Origin: Seonamhaeicola sp. ML3
GTDB taxonomy: Bacteria > Bacteroidota > Bacteroidia > Flavobacteriales > Flavobacteriaceae
Assembly (NCBI RefSeq): GCF_023273855.1
Contig: NZ_CP096884.1
Coordinates: 1,240,001-1,304,000 of the forward strand
DNA: 64,000 nt
Direction: 5' to 3'
Under the pieces are notes generated by a model. That model saw nothing but the letters and a program-made list of their open reading frames with translations. It had not been told where the DNA came from and did no database searches. The position numbers and the translations under genes are program-made. How positions within the stretch are numbered: position 1 is the first letter of the stretch; every line of letters starts with the position of its first letter. Positions 17,401 to 27,356 of this stretch are shown in pieces.

Positions 17401-20400
17401 TTAAAGGCTAAATCTAAATCCAATGGAAAAAATACGTGGTAAAGGCGAGTTGTTAGACTCAGGATCTAAACCTTCCCATTTAGTAAAAGTGTATAGATTT
17501 CTTACTGAAGCATACATACTTGCGCTATCGAATTTTACTTTATCTAATATTGTTTTTGGAAGATTGTAAGATAAAGTAACATCCTGTATTCTTAAATAAG
17601 AGCGGTCTCTAAAAACATCAAGACCTGTTTCAAATGCTTGATCATTTTGTAATAAGCTACCGTACTCATTAGATGGATTTTCTGCAGTCCAATACGGTAA
17701 ATTATAAGTGTTTATACGATCATATAGATTCGTTTGAGGATGTGTGAGTTGGTTTAAATTACCCTTATGCCCAAACTCTCCTCTTAAAAATGTAGATAGA
17801 TTGAAATTTTTCAGGAATGTAAAATCGTTTCTTAAACCCAATCGCCAACGCGGTGTAGTATAACCAATAAACTGTTTATCTTCAAGTTGTGTAAATTGGT
17901 CGTCTCCATTAATATCCTCTGCTTTGTAATCTCCCGGAACTTGACCAAATACGGCTGCCTCTGCTTCTTCTCCTTGCTGCCATACTCCTGTAATATTATA
18001 CTCCCAAATCACATCGATGTCTTGACCAACAAACCAACCATTTTGGACATCGTTAACAGGTCGGGTAACTTCTTCACCATTTATGGTAACAGTTTCTGTG
18101 TCATTAAAAAGGTCGACAATTTCGTTGCGGTTTAATGAGAATACTACCCCAGAATTCCATCTAAAATTAGGTTTGTTTATATTAACAGAGTTTATAGTTA
18201 CCTCAACACCTTTGTTCTGTACTTCGCCTATATTAGTGTTAACATTTGTAAAACCAGAAATTGCAGGCAACCCTCTATTTACTAAAAGGTCTCTAGTATT
18301 CGCTTTATATACTTCTACGGTACCATTAATCCTGTTGCTTAATAAGCCAAAGTCAAGCCCAAGGTTAAAAGCTTCTGTCTGCTCCCAACGCAAATTAGGA
18401 TTAGCCAAAGTACCACCAAAAATAACGCCTTGTGCTACACCACTTTCAGTTAAATATTGGTTACTGTTAAGACGTGACAGAGCGGCATAATTACCTATAG
18501 ACCTGTTACCGTTTTTACCCCAAGAAAACCTAAGTTTAAGGTTGTTTACAAAATCTCCTTTAGGGAAAAAAGATTCTTTAGAGATTACCCAACCTAATGC
18601 TGCTGCTGGAAATGTGGCTCTGGGATTTCTTTCTCCAAAGGCAGAAAATCCATCTCTCCTAACTGATGCAGTTAGCAAATACTTATCCTTAAACTTGTAG
18701 TTTACCCTTCCCATAAGAGCATCTCCTCGTCTTGTTTGATCATTATTATCTATAACACGAAATTCAGGGTTTCCTAATTGAAGCCCATTAAATCCTAAGT
18801 TTTCATTAGGTGCAAAATCTGAAGCTTGCTGAAAAGACCTTCTACTCGACAATTCTTCAACATTCCATAAGAAAGTTGCGTCGAAAGTATGATTACCAAA
18901 CTCTTTTTTCCAACTTAAAATATTATCTACCATCCACTCATGCTGATGAAAGTCCACTCTACTACCAAGACCTACACCTTGGGTTCTAGTACTTGATGGG
19001 AAAAACTGATAATTTCTATCGAAGTCAAAACGATTTTGATAAGATACTCTAAAATTAAACCCATATGGAAGTTTAATATTTGCGTAAAGCACTCCAAACA
19101 GTCCATTTCTTATATCTTCTTCCTGTTTGGCATAGTGGTTGGCTAATGGGTTTTGAGCTGGCTGATAACCATGGGGTATAAGTACAAAATCTCCATTCTC
19201 ATCAATGTCGGTTCCATACGGGCTTTGTCTAAATACGCTTCTACTTCGGTTAGCAAAATCGAAACCGGCAGGAACAGCACTAAAATCTTGACTAGAAAAT
19301 TGTGTATTTACACCAAAACTAAACCAGTCATTTATTGCCGTATCTATATTTACACGGGTACGGTATGCTTTAAATTCATCACCTACTATTACCCCTTCAT
19401 TATCTGTATATCCAAAGGATAAGAAAAAGGAAGTTTTATTCTTTTTTCCTGACACATTTATATCTGCTGATTGGCGAATGCCGCTTTGAGTGACTTTATC
19501 GTACCAGTTGGTAGTTCTACCGTTTACGAAATTGTCAATTTCAATATCAAAGAAATTTAATCTGTTCAACCATTCAAGCGTATCATCAGCATTTGAGTTA
19601 TTGTTATAATTCCTCCATTGGTCCAAAGTTACCCCAGACGGTAAATCATTTGGATTGTTATAAAAACCCTCTCCTGCTCCTGGATCTACTAAAACGGAAT
19701 GATCTCTTCTAAAATCTAAGTATTCTTCTGCACTGAAAGGTCTTATATGATTCCCTATTGTAGACACCCCAGTTTCTAAAGCTATGTTGACTTTAATTTT
19801 ATCGGTACCCTTTTTAGTGGTTAATATTACAACACCATTAGCACCTTGCGCTCCATAAACAGCAACAGAACTTGCATCTTTTAATACATCTACAGATGCT
19901 AAATCGTTAGGGTTTATATCAGATAGTGCGCCTCGGTAGATTACTCCATCTAAAACAATTAAAGGTGTTGTGGTTGCTGTTAGGGAATTAGCACCTCTTA
20001 TTTCTAACGAACCTCCACCTGCAGCAGTTGCTCCTTGTGTTGAATTAAAACCAGCTACTGTACCATTAAGAAGCTCTACAACGTTGGTAGCCGACTGGCT
20101 TTCATATTTAGCAGCGTCTAATCGTGTTACCGCTCCTGTTAAATCACTTTTTTTAGCAGTACCATATCCAATAACGATAACTTCATCTAAGTTTGCAGCG
20201 TCTTCCTTTAAAATTACAGTAATTTTACTTTGCGAATTGAGTTGGATTTCTTGAGTTAAAAACCCAAGATAAGAAACTACTAAAACAGTATTTTCATCGT
20301 TAACTTCTAATTTGAAATTTCCATCAAAATCAGTTTGTGCACCATTTGAAGTTCCTTTTTCTAATATATTGGCTCCTGGCAAAGGTTGGCCATTTTCGTC

Positions 20401-20832
20401 ATTTACCGTACCTGTTACCTTGAACTTTTCTTGCTTTACTGGTTTTAGCGTATTCGATTCTGAACTATTGGACGGGCTTATAATAATTGATTTGTTATCG
20501 GAAAGTCTAAAAGCAACATTACTGCCAGAAAGAATATTATCCAATAATACTTCTAATTCAATAAATCCCTTTTTAAGTTCTACTTTCGGTGCATTTTTAA
20601 ATAAATCTTCAGGATAAATGAAACTGAATCCTGACTCCTTTGTAATTGTCTTAAAAGCTTGATATACCGTTACACTTTTATCTTTCTTGATTTCTATTTG
20701 CTCTTGCGAAAAACCATTTGAAGTGTTAAAGCCAAATACGGCTACACTCAAAAAAAAGATAAATGTTCTCATAACAATAATTAGTAATCGTTTTCGCAAC
20801 TGAAAACGACAATGAATAAATTTAATTTCCAT
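17401..20832 (-). CDS. SusC/RagA-family TonB-dependent transporter with STN domain
   Basis: Outer-membrane TonB-dependent channel of 1143 residues. The order is a signal region (MRTFIFFLSV at about 21-43), an STN domain (about 45-115) that contacts an anti-sigma factor, a carboxypeptidase-like CNA_B repeat (about 135-215, GQPLPGANILEKGTSNG), the plug (DEVIVIGYGTAKKSDLTGAV onward) and the beta-barrel ending SIGFRFSL. The STN domain matches the adjacent FecR and ECF sigma genes, so transport of ligand probably switches on its own transcription through that cascade. The longer start at 20832 gives the usual extended N-terminus; the internal Met21 is an alternative. Confidence 0.96.
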   Translation of the reverse strand: MEIKFIHCRFQLRKRLLIIVMRTFIFFLSVAVFGFNTSNGFSQEQIEIKKDKSVTVYQAFKTITKESGFSFIYPEDLFKNAPKVELKKGFIELEVLLDNILSGSNVAFRLSDNKSIIISPSNSSESNTLKPVKQEKFKVTGTVNDENGQPLPGANILEKGTSNGAQTDFDGNFKLEVNDENTVLVVSYLGFLTQEIQLNSQSKITVILKEDAANLDEVIVIGYGTAKKSDLTGAVTRLDAAKYESQSATNVVELLNGTVAGFNSTQGATAAGGGSLEIRGANSLTATTTPLIVLDGVIYRGALSDINPNDLASVDVLKDASSVAVYGAQGANGVVILTTKKGTDKIKVNIALETGVSTIGNHIRPFSAEEYLDFRRDHSVLVDPGAGEGFYNNPNDLPSGVTLDQWRNYNNNSNADDTLEWLNRLNFFDIEIDNFVNGRTTNWYDKVTQSGIRQSADINVSGKKNKTSFFLSFGYTDNEGVIVGDEFKAYRTRVNIDTAINDWFSFGVNTQFSSQDFSAVPAGFDFANRSRSVFRQSPYGTDIDENGDFVLIPHGYQPAQNPLANHYAKQEEDIRNGLFGVLYANIKLPYGFNFRVSYQNRFDFDRNYQFFPSSTRTQGVGLGSRVDFHQHEWMVDNILSWKKEFGNHTFDATFLWNVEELSSRRSFQQASDFAPNENLGFNGLQLGNPEFRVIDNNDQTRRGDALMGRVNYKFKDKYLLTASVRRDGFSAFGERNPRATFPAAALGWVISKESFFPKGDFVNNLKLRFSWGKNGNRSIGNYAALSRLNSNQYLTESGVAQGVIFGGTLANPNLRWEQTEAFNLGLDFGLLSNRINGTVEVYKANTRDLLVNRGLPAISGFTNVNTNIGEVQNKGVEVTINSVNINKPNFRWNSGVVFSLNRNEIVDLFNDTETVTINGEEVTRPVNDVQNGWFVGQDIDVIWEYNITGVWQQGEEAEAAVFGQVPGDYKAEDINGDDQFTQLEDKQFIGYTTPRWRLGLRNDFTFLKNFNLSTFLRGEFGHKGNLNQLTHPQTNLYDRINTYNLPYWTAENPSNEYGSLLQNDQAFETGLDVFRDRSYLRIQDVTLSYNLPKTILDKVKFDSASMYASVRNLYTFTKWEGLDPESNNSPLPRIFSIGFRFSL

Positions 20833-20927
20833 AAATTTGATTGTGTTAGTTTAGTTAAACATTAAATTAATACTACAGTAATTGGGATAAAGTGAAACCG
20901 CCAAATTTCGTATACTTTATCCCTTTT

Positions 20928-22085
20928 CTATTTTATGATAATGGTTCTATCATCTATTTTATAATCTTTGATTTTATTAAAATTCTTAATAGCATCTAAT
21001 ATTTCTTCTATTTTTAAGTTACGTTTCAAAGAACCATTAAACCTATTTCCTTTGACTTTTTCACTTTCAAAAACAAAATCAATATCATACCATCGAGATA
21101 ATACTTTAACGATATCGCTTAACGGCATCTTTTCAAAAGTGAATATGCCTTCTTTCCAAGATATTTCATTATAAACATCTACTAATTTAACATCAATATT
21201 ATTGGTGTTAACATCTAGTATTGATTGTTCTGATGGTTTTAAAACTTGATTTGTTCCCTCTACGTTAACAGTAACTTTACCTTCTACTAAAGTGGTAAAT
21301 ACCATAACCTCGTCTTTGTAGGCTCTTACATTAAATTCTGTACCCAAAACTTCGATATGTTGAGATGCATTTATAACTTTAAACTTATCGCCATTATGAT
21401 TTGAGCTAGGGGAAATATCAAAATAGGCTTCTCCATATACAAGCTCTACTTCGCGTGTTTGTCCTTTTATAAAGTTTTTAGGGTATTTTAATTGCGTCTC
21501 GGAATTTAACCACACCTGTGTACCATCAGAAAGTAGCACACGAAACTGCCCGCCTCTTGGAATAGTTAAATAATTATAAGCTAACTTGGCTTTATTTTCA
21601 TCAATGGTATCATATATAATCTCTTCTCCATTACTGTTCACATCTTTAGTTTTGAACTCCTCACCTTTAACCAACTTTACTTGAGATCCATCCTCTAGTG
21701 TGAGCACTGCCTTATTTGTACCATGATAGATTTTTGAATCTACAACAACTGGGGTAAGTTGCTGTGATTTATCTTTCGTGTCTCTGCCAATAAAAAAGTA
21801 TGCTGTTGAAATGAAAAGTATAACTGCCGCAGCATATTTCATTACATTACGTCTTAATGACAATCGCTTATCCTTCTTAATCTTTATTAATAGGTTGTTC
21901 TTGGTTCGTTCGGTGTTGAATTCTTTCATAAAATCATCAACTAAATAGTTAATTTCTATATAATCATTCAGTAATTGATCATACTCACTTTTATCATACC
22001 ATAAATTCAACTCATCCCATTCTTTTTTATTAATAGATTGGTTTAAAAACTTTATGATAAGTTCCTCTATATTTTTTGGTATCAT
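20928..22085 (-). CDS. FecR-family anti-sigma factor
   Basis: Inner-membrane anti-sigma factor of 385 residues: a cytoplasmic N-terminal domain (1-80) that would hold the ECF sigma factor, one membrane helix (about 83-99, YAAAVILFISTAYFFIG), a periplasmic FecR domain (about 190-290, with GGQFRVLLSDGTQVWLNSE) and a C-terminal DUF4974-type secretin-like domain (about 315-385). It is divergent from the sigma gene and directly upstream of the STN-bearing SusC gene, which completes a three-part signalling unit. The same strand and 95-bp spacing suggest that it may be transcribed with susC-susD. Confidence 0.95.
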   Translation of the reverse strand: MIPKNIEELIIKFLNQSINKKEWDELNLWYDKSEYDQLLNDYIEINYLVDDFMKEFNTERTKNNLLIKIKKDKRLSLRRNVMKYAAAVILFISTAYFFIGRDTKDKSQQLTPVVVDSKIYHGTNKAVLTLEDGSQVKLVKGEEFKTKDVNSNGEEIIYDTIDENKAKLAYNYLTIPRGGQFRVLLSDGTQVWLNSETQLKYPKNFIKGQTREVELVYGEAYFDISPSSNHNGDKFKVINASQHIEVLGTEFNVRAYKDEVMVFTTLVEGKVTVNVEGTNQVLKPSEQSILDVNTNNIDVKLVDVYNEISWKEGIFTFEKMPLSDIVKVLSRWYDIDFVFESEKVKGNRFNGSLKRNLKIEEILDAIKNFNKIKDYKIDDRTIIIK

Positions 22086-22237
22086 TTTTAAAGTTTTATA
22101 TATATTACATTGCTCTTTTGTAAGACCCCCAATATTTCATGTCTTTTTTTGATTTTATATTAAATTATTTGACATATTTAGGGCATATTAATATTTTTAG
22201 ATAAAATATCTAGTGTTTGGCTATTCATACATTTTTT

Positions 22238-22843
22238 ATGGGACCAATATTTGACGACAAACCAGAATTCATTTTCAGACTAAAAAAGGGAGATGAAGAA
22301 GCGTATGAAAATCTTGTAGATAAATATAATAGTAAGTTATGTCTATATGCTAATAGCCTACTTAATGACATCCCCCTATCTGAAGATATTGTTCAAAATT
22401 TATTCATTAAGATTTGGGAAAAAAGAGATAATCTTAGAGAAGATTTATCACTTAAAAGCTACCTATACAAATCTGTATATAACGCCTGTATCAATCAATA
22501 CAAAAAAAACCAAGCATTAACAGCTCTAGAGAAGAAATATGTCGAAGGCTTAAACCATATCGTCGAAAAAAAAGACGATGATACTCTAGACAAATTAAAA
22601 CTAAAAGTTAAACAAGCCATTGATAACTTACCGCCTAAGTGTAGAGAAGTTTTCGTTCTTAGTAAAAAAGATGGTTTAACGAATATAGAGATTTCTGAAT
22701 ATCTTAATGTTTCAGTTAGTACTATAGAGAGACATATAACCATCGCTTTCACTAAAATTAGAGCTGAAGTAGGCAGTAAAACCGAGTTGATATTATACCT
22801 GTTGTTTGCTAAAAAAATTCAAATATTTAATAGCTCTTCATAA
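22238..22843 (+). CDS. ECF-type RNA polymerase sigma factor
   Basis: Sigma-70 family factor of the extracytoplasmic-function type, about 201 residues. Region 2 spans FIFRLKKGDEEAYENLVDKY to IVQNLFIKIWEKRDNL. Region 4 has LPPKCREVFVLSKKDGLTN and the HTH EISEYLNVSVSTIERHI. I chose the ATG at 22238; an in-frame TTG at 22217 would add MAIHTFF, which is less like the family. It is divergent from its presumed FecR anti-sigma partner. Likely targets are the neighbouring susC-susD genes. Confidence 0.93.
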   Translation: MGPIFDDKPEFIFRLKKGDEEAYENLVDKYNSKLCLYANSLLNDIPLSEDIVQNLFIKIWEKRDNLREDLSLKSYLYKSVYNACINQYKKNQALTALEKKYVEGLNHIVEKKDDDTLDKLKLKVKQAIDNLPPKCREVFVLSKKDGLTNIEISEYLNVSVSTIERHITIAFTKIRAEVGSKTELILYLLFAKKIQIFNSSS

Positions 22844-23242
22844 GTTTTTAGGCAAAATTCCTGTAGAGTAAACCTATTAGTTTTGTTATTCGATAGTATT
22901 TCAAAATAAACGAGAAGTATTTGAGTTTTTTATAGAAATGATTTTTGGATTTTAATTTATACAGATAAACCAAAAAACCTATTATACCTGAGAGCACAAA
23001 AAAAGCCCAAACTACATCTGTAATTTAGGCTTTTTGGTGGTCCCACCTGTTCTACTGTATTATATATCAATATAGAGTAATGTGCAGTATTATTGAGTTT
23101 TTACTTTACTTGCTTTTAGGTGAAATTACCATATAGAGTATTATAATTGTACAAAGGTTTGAGCATCATTTTTAAATTCTAAGTTCACTAAAAATTAATC
23201 TTCCTTTGGCAAGGAGGCTTTACATTTGTTAAAATCTTAGTT
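22844..23242. other. Intergenic region with second tRNA 3'-end copy
   Basis: No gene is seen. It contains the terminator-plus-tRNA relic at 22998-23049, which divides the SusCD segment from the Dps-TrkH segment. The remainder is AT-rich sequence without recognisable elements. Confidence 0.6.
22998..23049 (-). repeat. Copy 2 of tRNA-Met 3' end plus terminator (att-like relic)
   Basis: Seven A, the conserved hairpin (22998-23035) and the first 13 nt of the att-like core (GTGGTCCCACCTG, 23037-23049). It differs from the copy at 27558-27618 by a single base over 52 nt, then diverges. It is on the same strand as the other copies. No intact tRNA remains here. Confidence 0.75.
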
Positions 23243-23743
23243 TTACTTCACCCACGAAGTAAACATCCAGTTACGCTTTTCTAAATGCCTCATAAAGTCA
23301 GTAATGATTTGTTCCGTAACATTGTCTCCGATGTCTAAAGAGGCTGTAACGACATCCAGCATGCTATCGTGTAGTATATGGTAATCCATTAGTAACTCTT
23401 CCACCATTTCTATAGAAGTCTTTTCTGTATTGGTTTCTTGTACTTTAGACCTTTCTAATATAGCTGCCATATTCATGCTAGGCTTCAATCCAAAAGACCT
23501 GATTCGTTCTGCTAGTATATCAATGTGCTCATTTGTAATGTTATATTCGTTTTCAAATTCTTGGTGCAATTCAAAAAAATCACTTCCCACAACGTCCCAA
23601 TGAAAATTTCTCATCTTCAAATAGAAAATTGTGTAATCTGCCATTAGTTGACGAATTTTAACTACAATTTCGGTAGTTTCTAAAAATGTAAATCCTAATT
23701 TTTTAAAAGGCTTTAGTCGTTTCTTTTTATTTATTGTTTCCAT
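23243..23743 (-). CDS. Dps-family ferritin-like DNA-protection protein
   Basis: A 166-residue Dps: it oxidises Fe(II) with peroxide, stores iron in a dodecamer and protects DNA. Ferroxidase ligands have the correct spacing: His48 (NFHW), His60, Asp75 and Glu79. The basic N-terminus KKKRLKPFKKLG could bind DNA. The family HWDVVGSDFFELHQEFE block is intact. It is 53 bp downstream of the mscS-like gene on the same strand, in what seems to be a stress-response cassette between two tRNA relics. Confidence 0.93.
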   Translation of the reverse strand: METINKKKRLKPFKKLGFTFLETTEIVVKIRQLMADYTIFYLKMRNFHWDVVGSDFFELHQEFENEYNITNEHIDILAERIRSFGLKPSMNMAAILERSKVQETNTEKTSIEMVEELLMDYHILHDSMLDVVTASLDIGDNVTEQIITDFMRHLEKRNWMFTSWVK

Positions 23744-23796
23744 AATTTCTAATTTTTTTATAATTAAACGTTCATTTTCATCTGAATGAGCTGCTG

Positions 23797-24699
23797 TTAA
23801 TCTGCACTCATAGTTATTGCTTCATTGAGATGTTCCATTTTTTCGTTATTCCCAAATTTTAAAGTCCTAATAGGAAAAGGAATATTAATATTATCTTTTT
23901 CAAATGCTTTTCTTATTACCTTGATGGCTTTACTCTTTGACCTTAGCTTTTCTAATGCGCTTTCGGCATCTATCCAAAATCGGCATAAGAAATTAATGGA
24001 ACTATCTCCAAAAGAAGTATAATAAAACTCAACATCGTCTGCATCAAGGACTTGTTCGAAAGCATTGGCAATAGAATTTTTTGTCACATTTTCTACGAGT
24101 TCCAAATCAGATTCATACCCTACTCCACATTCAACCATTACACGCATTTTGGTTGTAAGAGAATAGTTCTTTAAAGGGCTTTCCAAGATAGTTTTATTGG
24201 GTATGATTACTATGTTGTTATCAGCTTCTTTTAACGTAAACTCTCTTAAATTCAAATCAATTACTTCACCTGCGAAACTATTGGTCTCAACCCAGTCTCC
24301 CAAACGAATCTTTTTCCTAAACGATAATATTATACCTGCAATGGTGTTTGACAGCGTGCCCTGAAGAGCCATACCAATTATAATACCCGCAATACCTGCA
24401 CCTGTAAGTAATGACTTTAGGGTTTCATTTAAATTTAGTGCTCCAAGTGCCAAGAAGAGGCCCAGTATTACAACTACTGTTGAAGCTATCTTTGCTATAA
24501 CAGTTGCAACAGACTTTTTTGACACCCTATTTTTTAAAAGTTTTATAATCATCTTACTAAAAAACTTAGATAAGTAATAGGATGTTAAAAGAACAGCAAG
24601 TGCCATTACAATATTAGGGATACTATCTATTAAAACATTTAACCAATGGTTTAATTTATCGGCTATTGTGCTTGATATCTCAGATATGTTACTTTGCAT
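23797..24699 (-). CDS. Small-conductance mechanosensitive channel (MscS family)
   Basis: A 300-residue MscS channel that releases solutes on hypo-osmotic shock. Three membrane helices are seen (about 18-45, 62-84 and the pore helix 90-127 with the glycine-rich GAGIAGIIIGMALQGTL), followed by the beta domain (RLGDWVETNSFAGEVIDLNLRE, PNKTILESPLKNYS) and the alpha-beta cap. It lies upstream of dps on the same strand; joint transcription is likely. Confidence 0.94.
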   Translation of the reverse strand: MQSNISEISSTIADKLNHWLNVLIDSIPNIVMALAVLLTSYYLSKFFSKMIIKLLKNRVSKKSVATVIAKIASTVVVILGLFLALGALNLNETLKSLLTGAGIAGIIIGMALQGTLSNTIAGIILSFRKKIRLGDWVETNSFAGEVIDLNLREFTLKEADNNIVIIPNKTILESPLKNYSLTTKMRVMVECGVGYESDLELVENVTKNSIANAFEQVLDADDVEFYYTSFGDSSINFLCRFWIDAESALEKLRSKSKAIKVIRKAFEKDNINIPFPIRTLKFGNNEKMEHLNEAITMSAD

Positions 24700-24847
24700 T
24701 ATCTTTGCTTTTTAGTATTTATACAAAGATATTTAGGAAGGAGTGTGTAGGTTTGCTCAAATCATCAAGATATTAATCCATTTCTAATTTTGAGAAAACT
24801 TTAACAGTGTAATATTAATAAAATAGAACTATTGCTGCTTTTTCAAG

Positions 24848-25870
24848 TTAAGTTCTCATTACCTGTTTTTTTAAATAGTCACTAGGTCTTATACCGTATT
24901 TACGCTTAAAAATTTTTGAAAAATAACTTCTACTACTAAAACCTATGGCGTATACAATTTGTGTAATATTTAAATCGGTAGTATCCATTAAATCTCTTGC
25001 TTCTTCAAGTCTTACATGCCTAATATATTCTGTTACCGTTCTAGAAAACAAATGCTTAAACCCCTCTTGAAGCTTAGTATGGTTTAAACCACATTTTAAG
25101 GCTAAATTATCAACATTTTGGTCTTTAGAAACATCCTTAAGAATATACTTGGAAATGCGTCTTACTGCCAAAAGTTCCCGTTTTGTGAGATTCGTATTTC
25201 TCTTTGACTTTTGCATGTCCTTGCTATGGTGCTCTAGATGTAAGGCTAAAATCTGATAGACAATACCCTCTATTAAAAGAATACGCATCATTCCTGATTG
25301 TTTTATATCACTCAAAGATTTAACCAATTGAGCCAATTTTAAATTATATGAGCCAAAATAGGAAAATACGTGCTCGTGATGCTCATCGTGAAATACACGA
25401 TACAAGTTTTGGTTGAGTACAGAGGCATCATTAAGGCGTTTTTTTAAAAATTTAATTCTACTGACCTGTACCAAGGTAATATGTAATTTTTCATCCTTAG
25501 GAAAATACCCATAATTGTAACCGCCATCTTTACTTGTTATAATTATAGGTCGTAGAGCTTCAAGCTTTCGATTAGCGTCTTCTTTTTCAAACCTATGATA
25601 ACAATAGCCATTTGATATGTATGTAAAGTGAATGGGGTTAAATTCTGAAGTATCCATGACTAACATTATTTCATTAAAGAAAGTAATATTATATTCCAAT
25701 AGGCTTCCTCCCCATTCAAAAGTTAAAAATCTAATGCTTCCTTTTGCCATTTGGCTGGAAACATTTAAGACATACTCACCCCAACGACCAGAGATAGTAC
25801 CCCCAATAACCTCCTGGATTTGCCTTACCGTGCCCGCTGTATCTTGTGCCGTAATATTTATAGTTGTCAT
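24848..25870 (-). CDS. AraC-family transcriptional regulator
   Basis: A 340-residue regulator with a C-terminal double HTH (about 235-335; LALKCGLNHTKLQEGFKHLF and IVYAIGFSSRSYFSKIFKRKYGIRPSDYLKK) and an N-terminal sensing domain of about 220 residues without a recognised ligand motif. It is upstream of mscS-dps on the same strand, 148 bp from the gene, so it may control that pair and possibly the divergent trkH. Confidence 0.9.
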   Translation of the reverse strand: MTTINITAQDTAGTVRQIQEVIGGTISGRWGEYVLNVSSQMAKGSIRFLTFEWGGSLLEYNITFFNEIMLVMDTSEFNPIHFTYISNGYCYHRFEKEDANRKLEALRPIIITSKDGGYNYGYFPKDEKLHITLVQVSRIKFLKKRLNDASVLNQNLYRVFHDEHHEHVFSYFGSYNLKLAQLVKSLSDIKQSGMMRILLIEGIVYQILALHLEHHSKDMQKSKRNTNLTKRELLAVRRISKYILKDVSKDQNVDNLALKCGLNHTKLQEGFKHLFSRTVTEYIRHVRLEEARDLMDTTDLNITQIVYAIGFSSRSYFSKIFKRKYGIRPSDYLKKQVMRT

Positions 25871-26018
25871 TTTATAGATAGCTTAATATATGTAAAAATA
25901 CAGCTTTGAACTAAAAGTACATTGTAAATTCTTATCATGCCATGTTTTGAAATGAACTCCAATTTCAATATCTTTTGAATATAGAATTTATCAAAAAAAG
26001 AGAAGCACTAATTAACTT

Positions 26019-27356
26019 ATGAAATTATTTAAACCACTGAGGCAATTATTAAAAAGTGATAAATCTGTTATCTTATTTCTAATTGGCGGTTATTTTTTCT
26101 TGTCGCTTCTATGCTTCCTTATTTTAATGTTGCCTTTTTGCAGAAATAACAACATTTCAATAATAGATCACATATTCTTTTCAGTGTCTTTGGTTAGTAC
26201 AACAGGTTTGGCACCGTTAAATTTTGCAGAAAGTTATTCAATGGCCGGACAAATCATAAGTTTATTTTTTATTCAACTAGGGGGAGTTGGCTATATGGCA
26301 TTGAGCTCGTTTGTAATTTTAAAACGCCACAACAAAGTACCTCTAATTTCGGCAAAATTACTACGATTGGAATTCAATTTACCGCAAAAATACCCGCTAC
26401 TGGCTTTTATTCATAGTGTTTTTATTTTCACTTTTCTCATAGAGTTTATAGGTGCCATTTTTCTTTATATCGGTTTTAAACAGGAGGCCGTTTCTCAACC
26501 ACTTTGGCAAGCCATTTTTCATAGTATTTCTGCTTTTTGCACCGCTGGTTTTAGCCTTTTTGAAAATTCTATGACACCATTTTCCAATAACGGCTACATT
26601 ACTAATACTATTATGGTATTATCGCTTTTAGGTTCTATTGGTTTTATAGTATTACTAGATATTTGGTTTAAACTAAGGCAGAAAAAAGCAAAAATCACAC
26701 TGACATCAAAAATTATATTACTAGCTACTTTTGTTTTTATTGTCCTTCCTACATGTTTAATTTACAGTTCAGATTCAAATTTACAAAGATTAGGCTGGGA
26801 AGGTTTTAGGCTTGCGTTTTTTCAGACAGTATCTGCCCACACCACAGTAGGATTTAACAATCATGATCTAGGAACATTAGGTATCCCAGCAATTTTCGTT
26901 TTTATAATTGTTATGGTAGTGGGTGCTTCACCAGCAGGAACCGGAGGTGGTATAAAAACCACATCTGTAACTGCGCTCTATGCAGTGTTGACAGCAATAT
27001 TAAAACGCCGCAAACGTATTACTTTTTTATCTAAGCTGATTCCATCATCAAAAATATATCTTGCCATAGCGTCAGGGATTTTTTACGCCTTAATTCTTAT
27101 AATCGGAATTTGGACAGTGCTGATAATTGATGGCAATAACTTTTCATTGTCCGAAATTGCTTTTGAATGCAGTTCAGCTTTGAGCACGGTAGGACTGTCA
27201 ACGGGAATTACGGGCACCCTTTCTAATACAAGTAAAACTATTGTGGCATTATTAATGTTTATTGGTAGGCTTGGTGTTCTCACTTTTGGTTTTGCATTAA
27301 TTACCAAATCGCCCTTGCTTGATGACAATATTGAAACCGAAGATATTGCTATTTAA
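26019..27356 (+). CDS. TrkH/KtrB-family potassium transporter
   Basis: A 445-residue K+ translocating subunit with about 10 membrane helices. The four pore loops keep their filter glycines: VSTTGLAPL, CTAGFSLF, HTTVGFNNHD and LSTVGLSTG. The M2C-type gate region GASPAGTGGGIKTTS is present. No TrkA/KtrA regulatory subunit lies nearby, so the partner is elsewhere or absent. It is divergent from the AraC-mscS-dps group, which makes an osmotic and oxidative stress theme for this segment. Confidence 0.92.
   Translation: MKLFKPLRQLLKSDKSVILFLIGGYFFLSLLCFLILMLPFCRNNNISIIDHIFFSVSLVSTTGLAPLNFAESYSMAGQIISLFFIQLGGVGYMALSSFVILKRHNKVPLISAKLLRLEFNLPQKYPLLAFIHSVFIFTFLIEFIGAIFLYIGFKQEAVSQPLWQAIFHSISAFCTAGFSLFENSMTPFSNNGYITNTIMVLSLLGSIGFIVLLDIWFKLRQKKAKITLTSKIILLATFVFIVLPTCLIYSSDSNLQRLGWEGFRLAFFQTVSAHTTVGFNNHDLGTLGIPAIFVFIIVMVVGASPAGTGGGIKTTSVTALYAVLTAILKRRKRITFLSKLIPSSKIYLAIASGIFYALILIIGIWTVLIIDGNNFSLSEIAFECSSALSTVGLSTGITGTLSNTSKTIVALLMFIGRLGVLTFGFALITKSPLLDDNIETEDIAI

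Noticed and set aside
15590-22843. Polysaccharide utilisation locus
   Set aside because: SusCD and regulators are present but no carbohydrate-active enzyme is adjacent, so a glycan substrate cannot be claimed.
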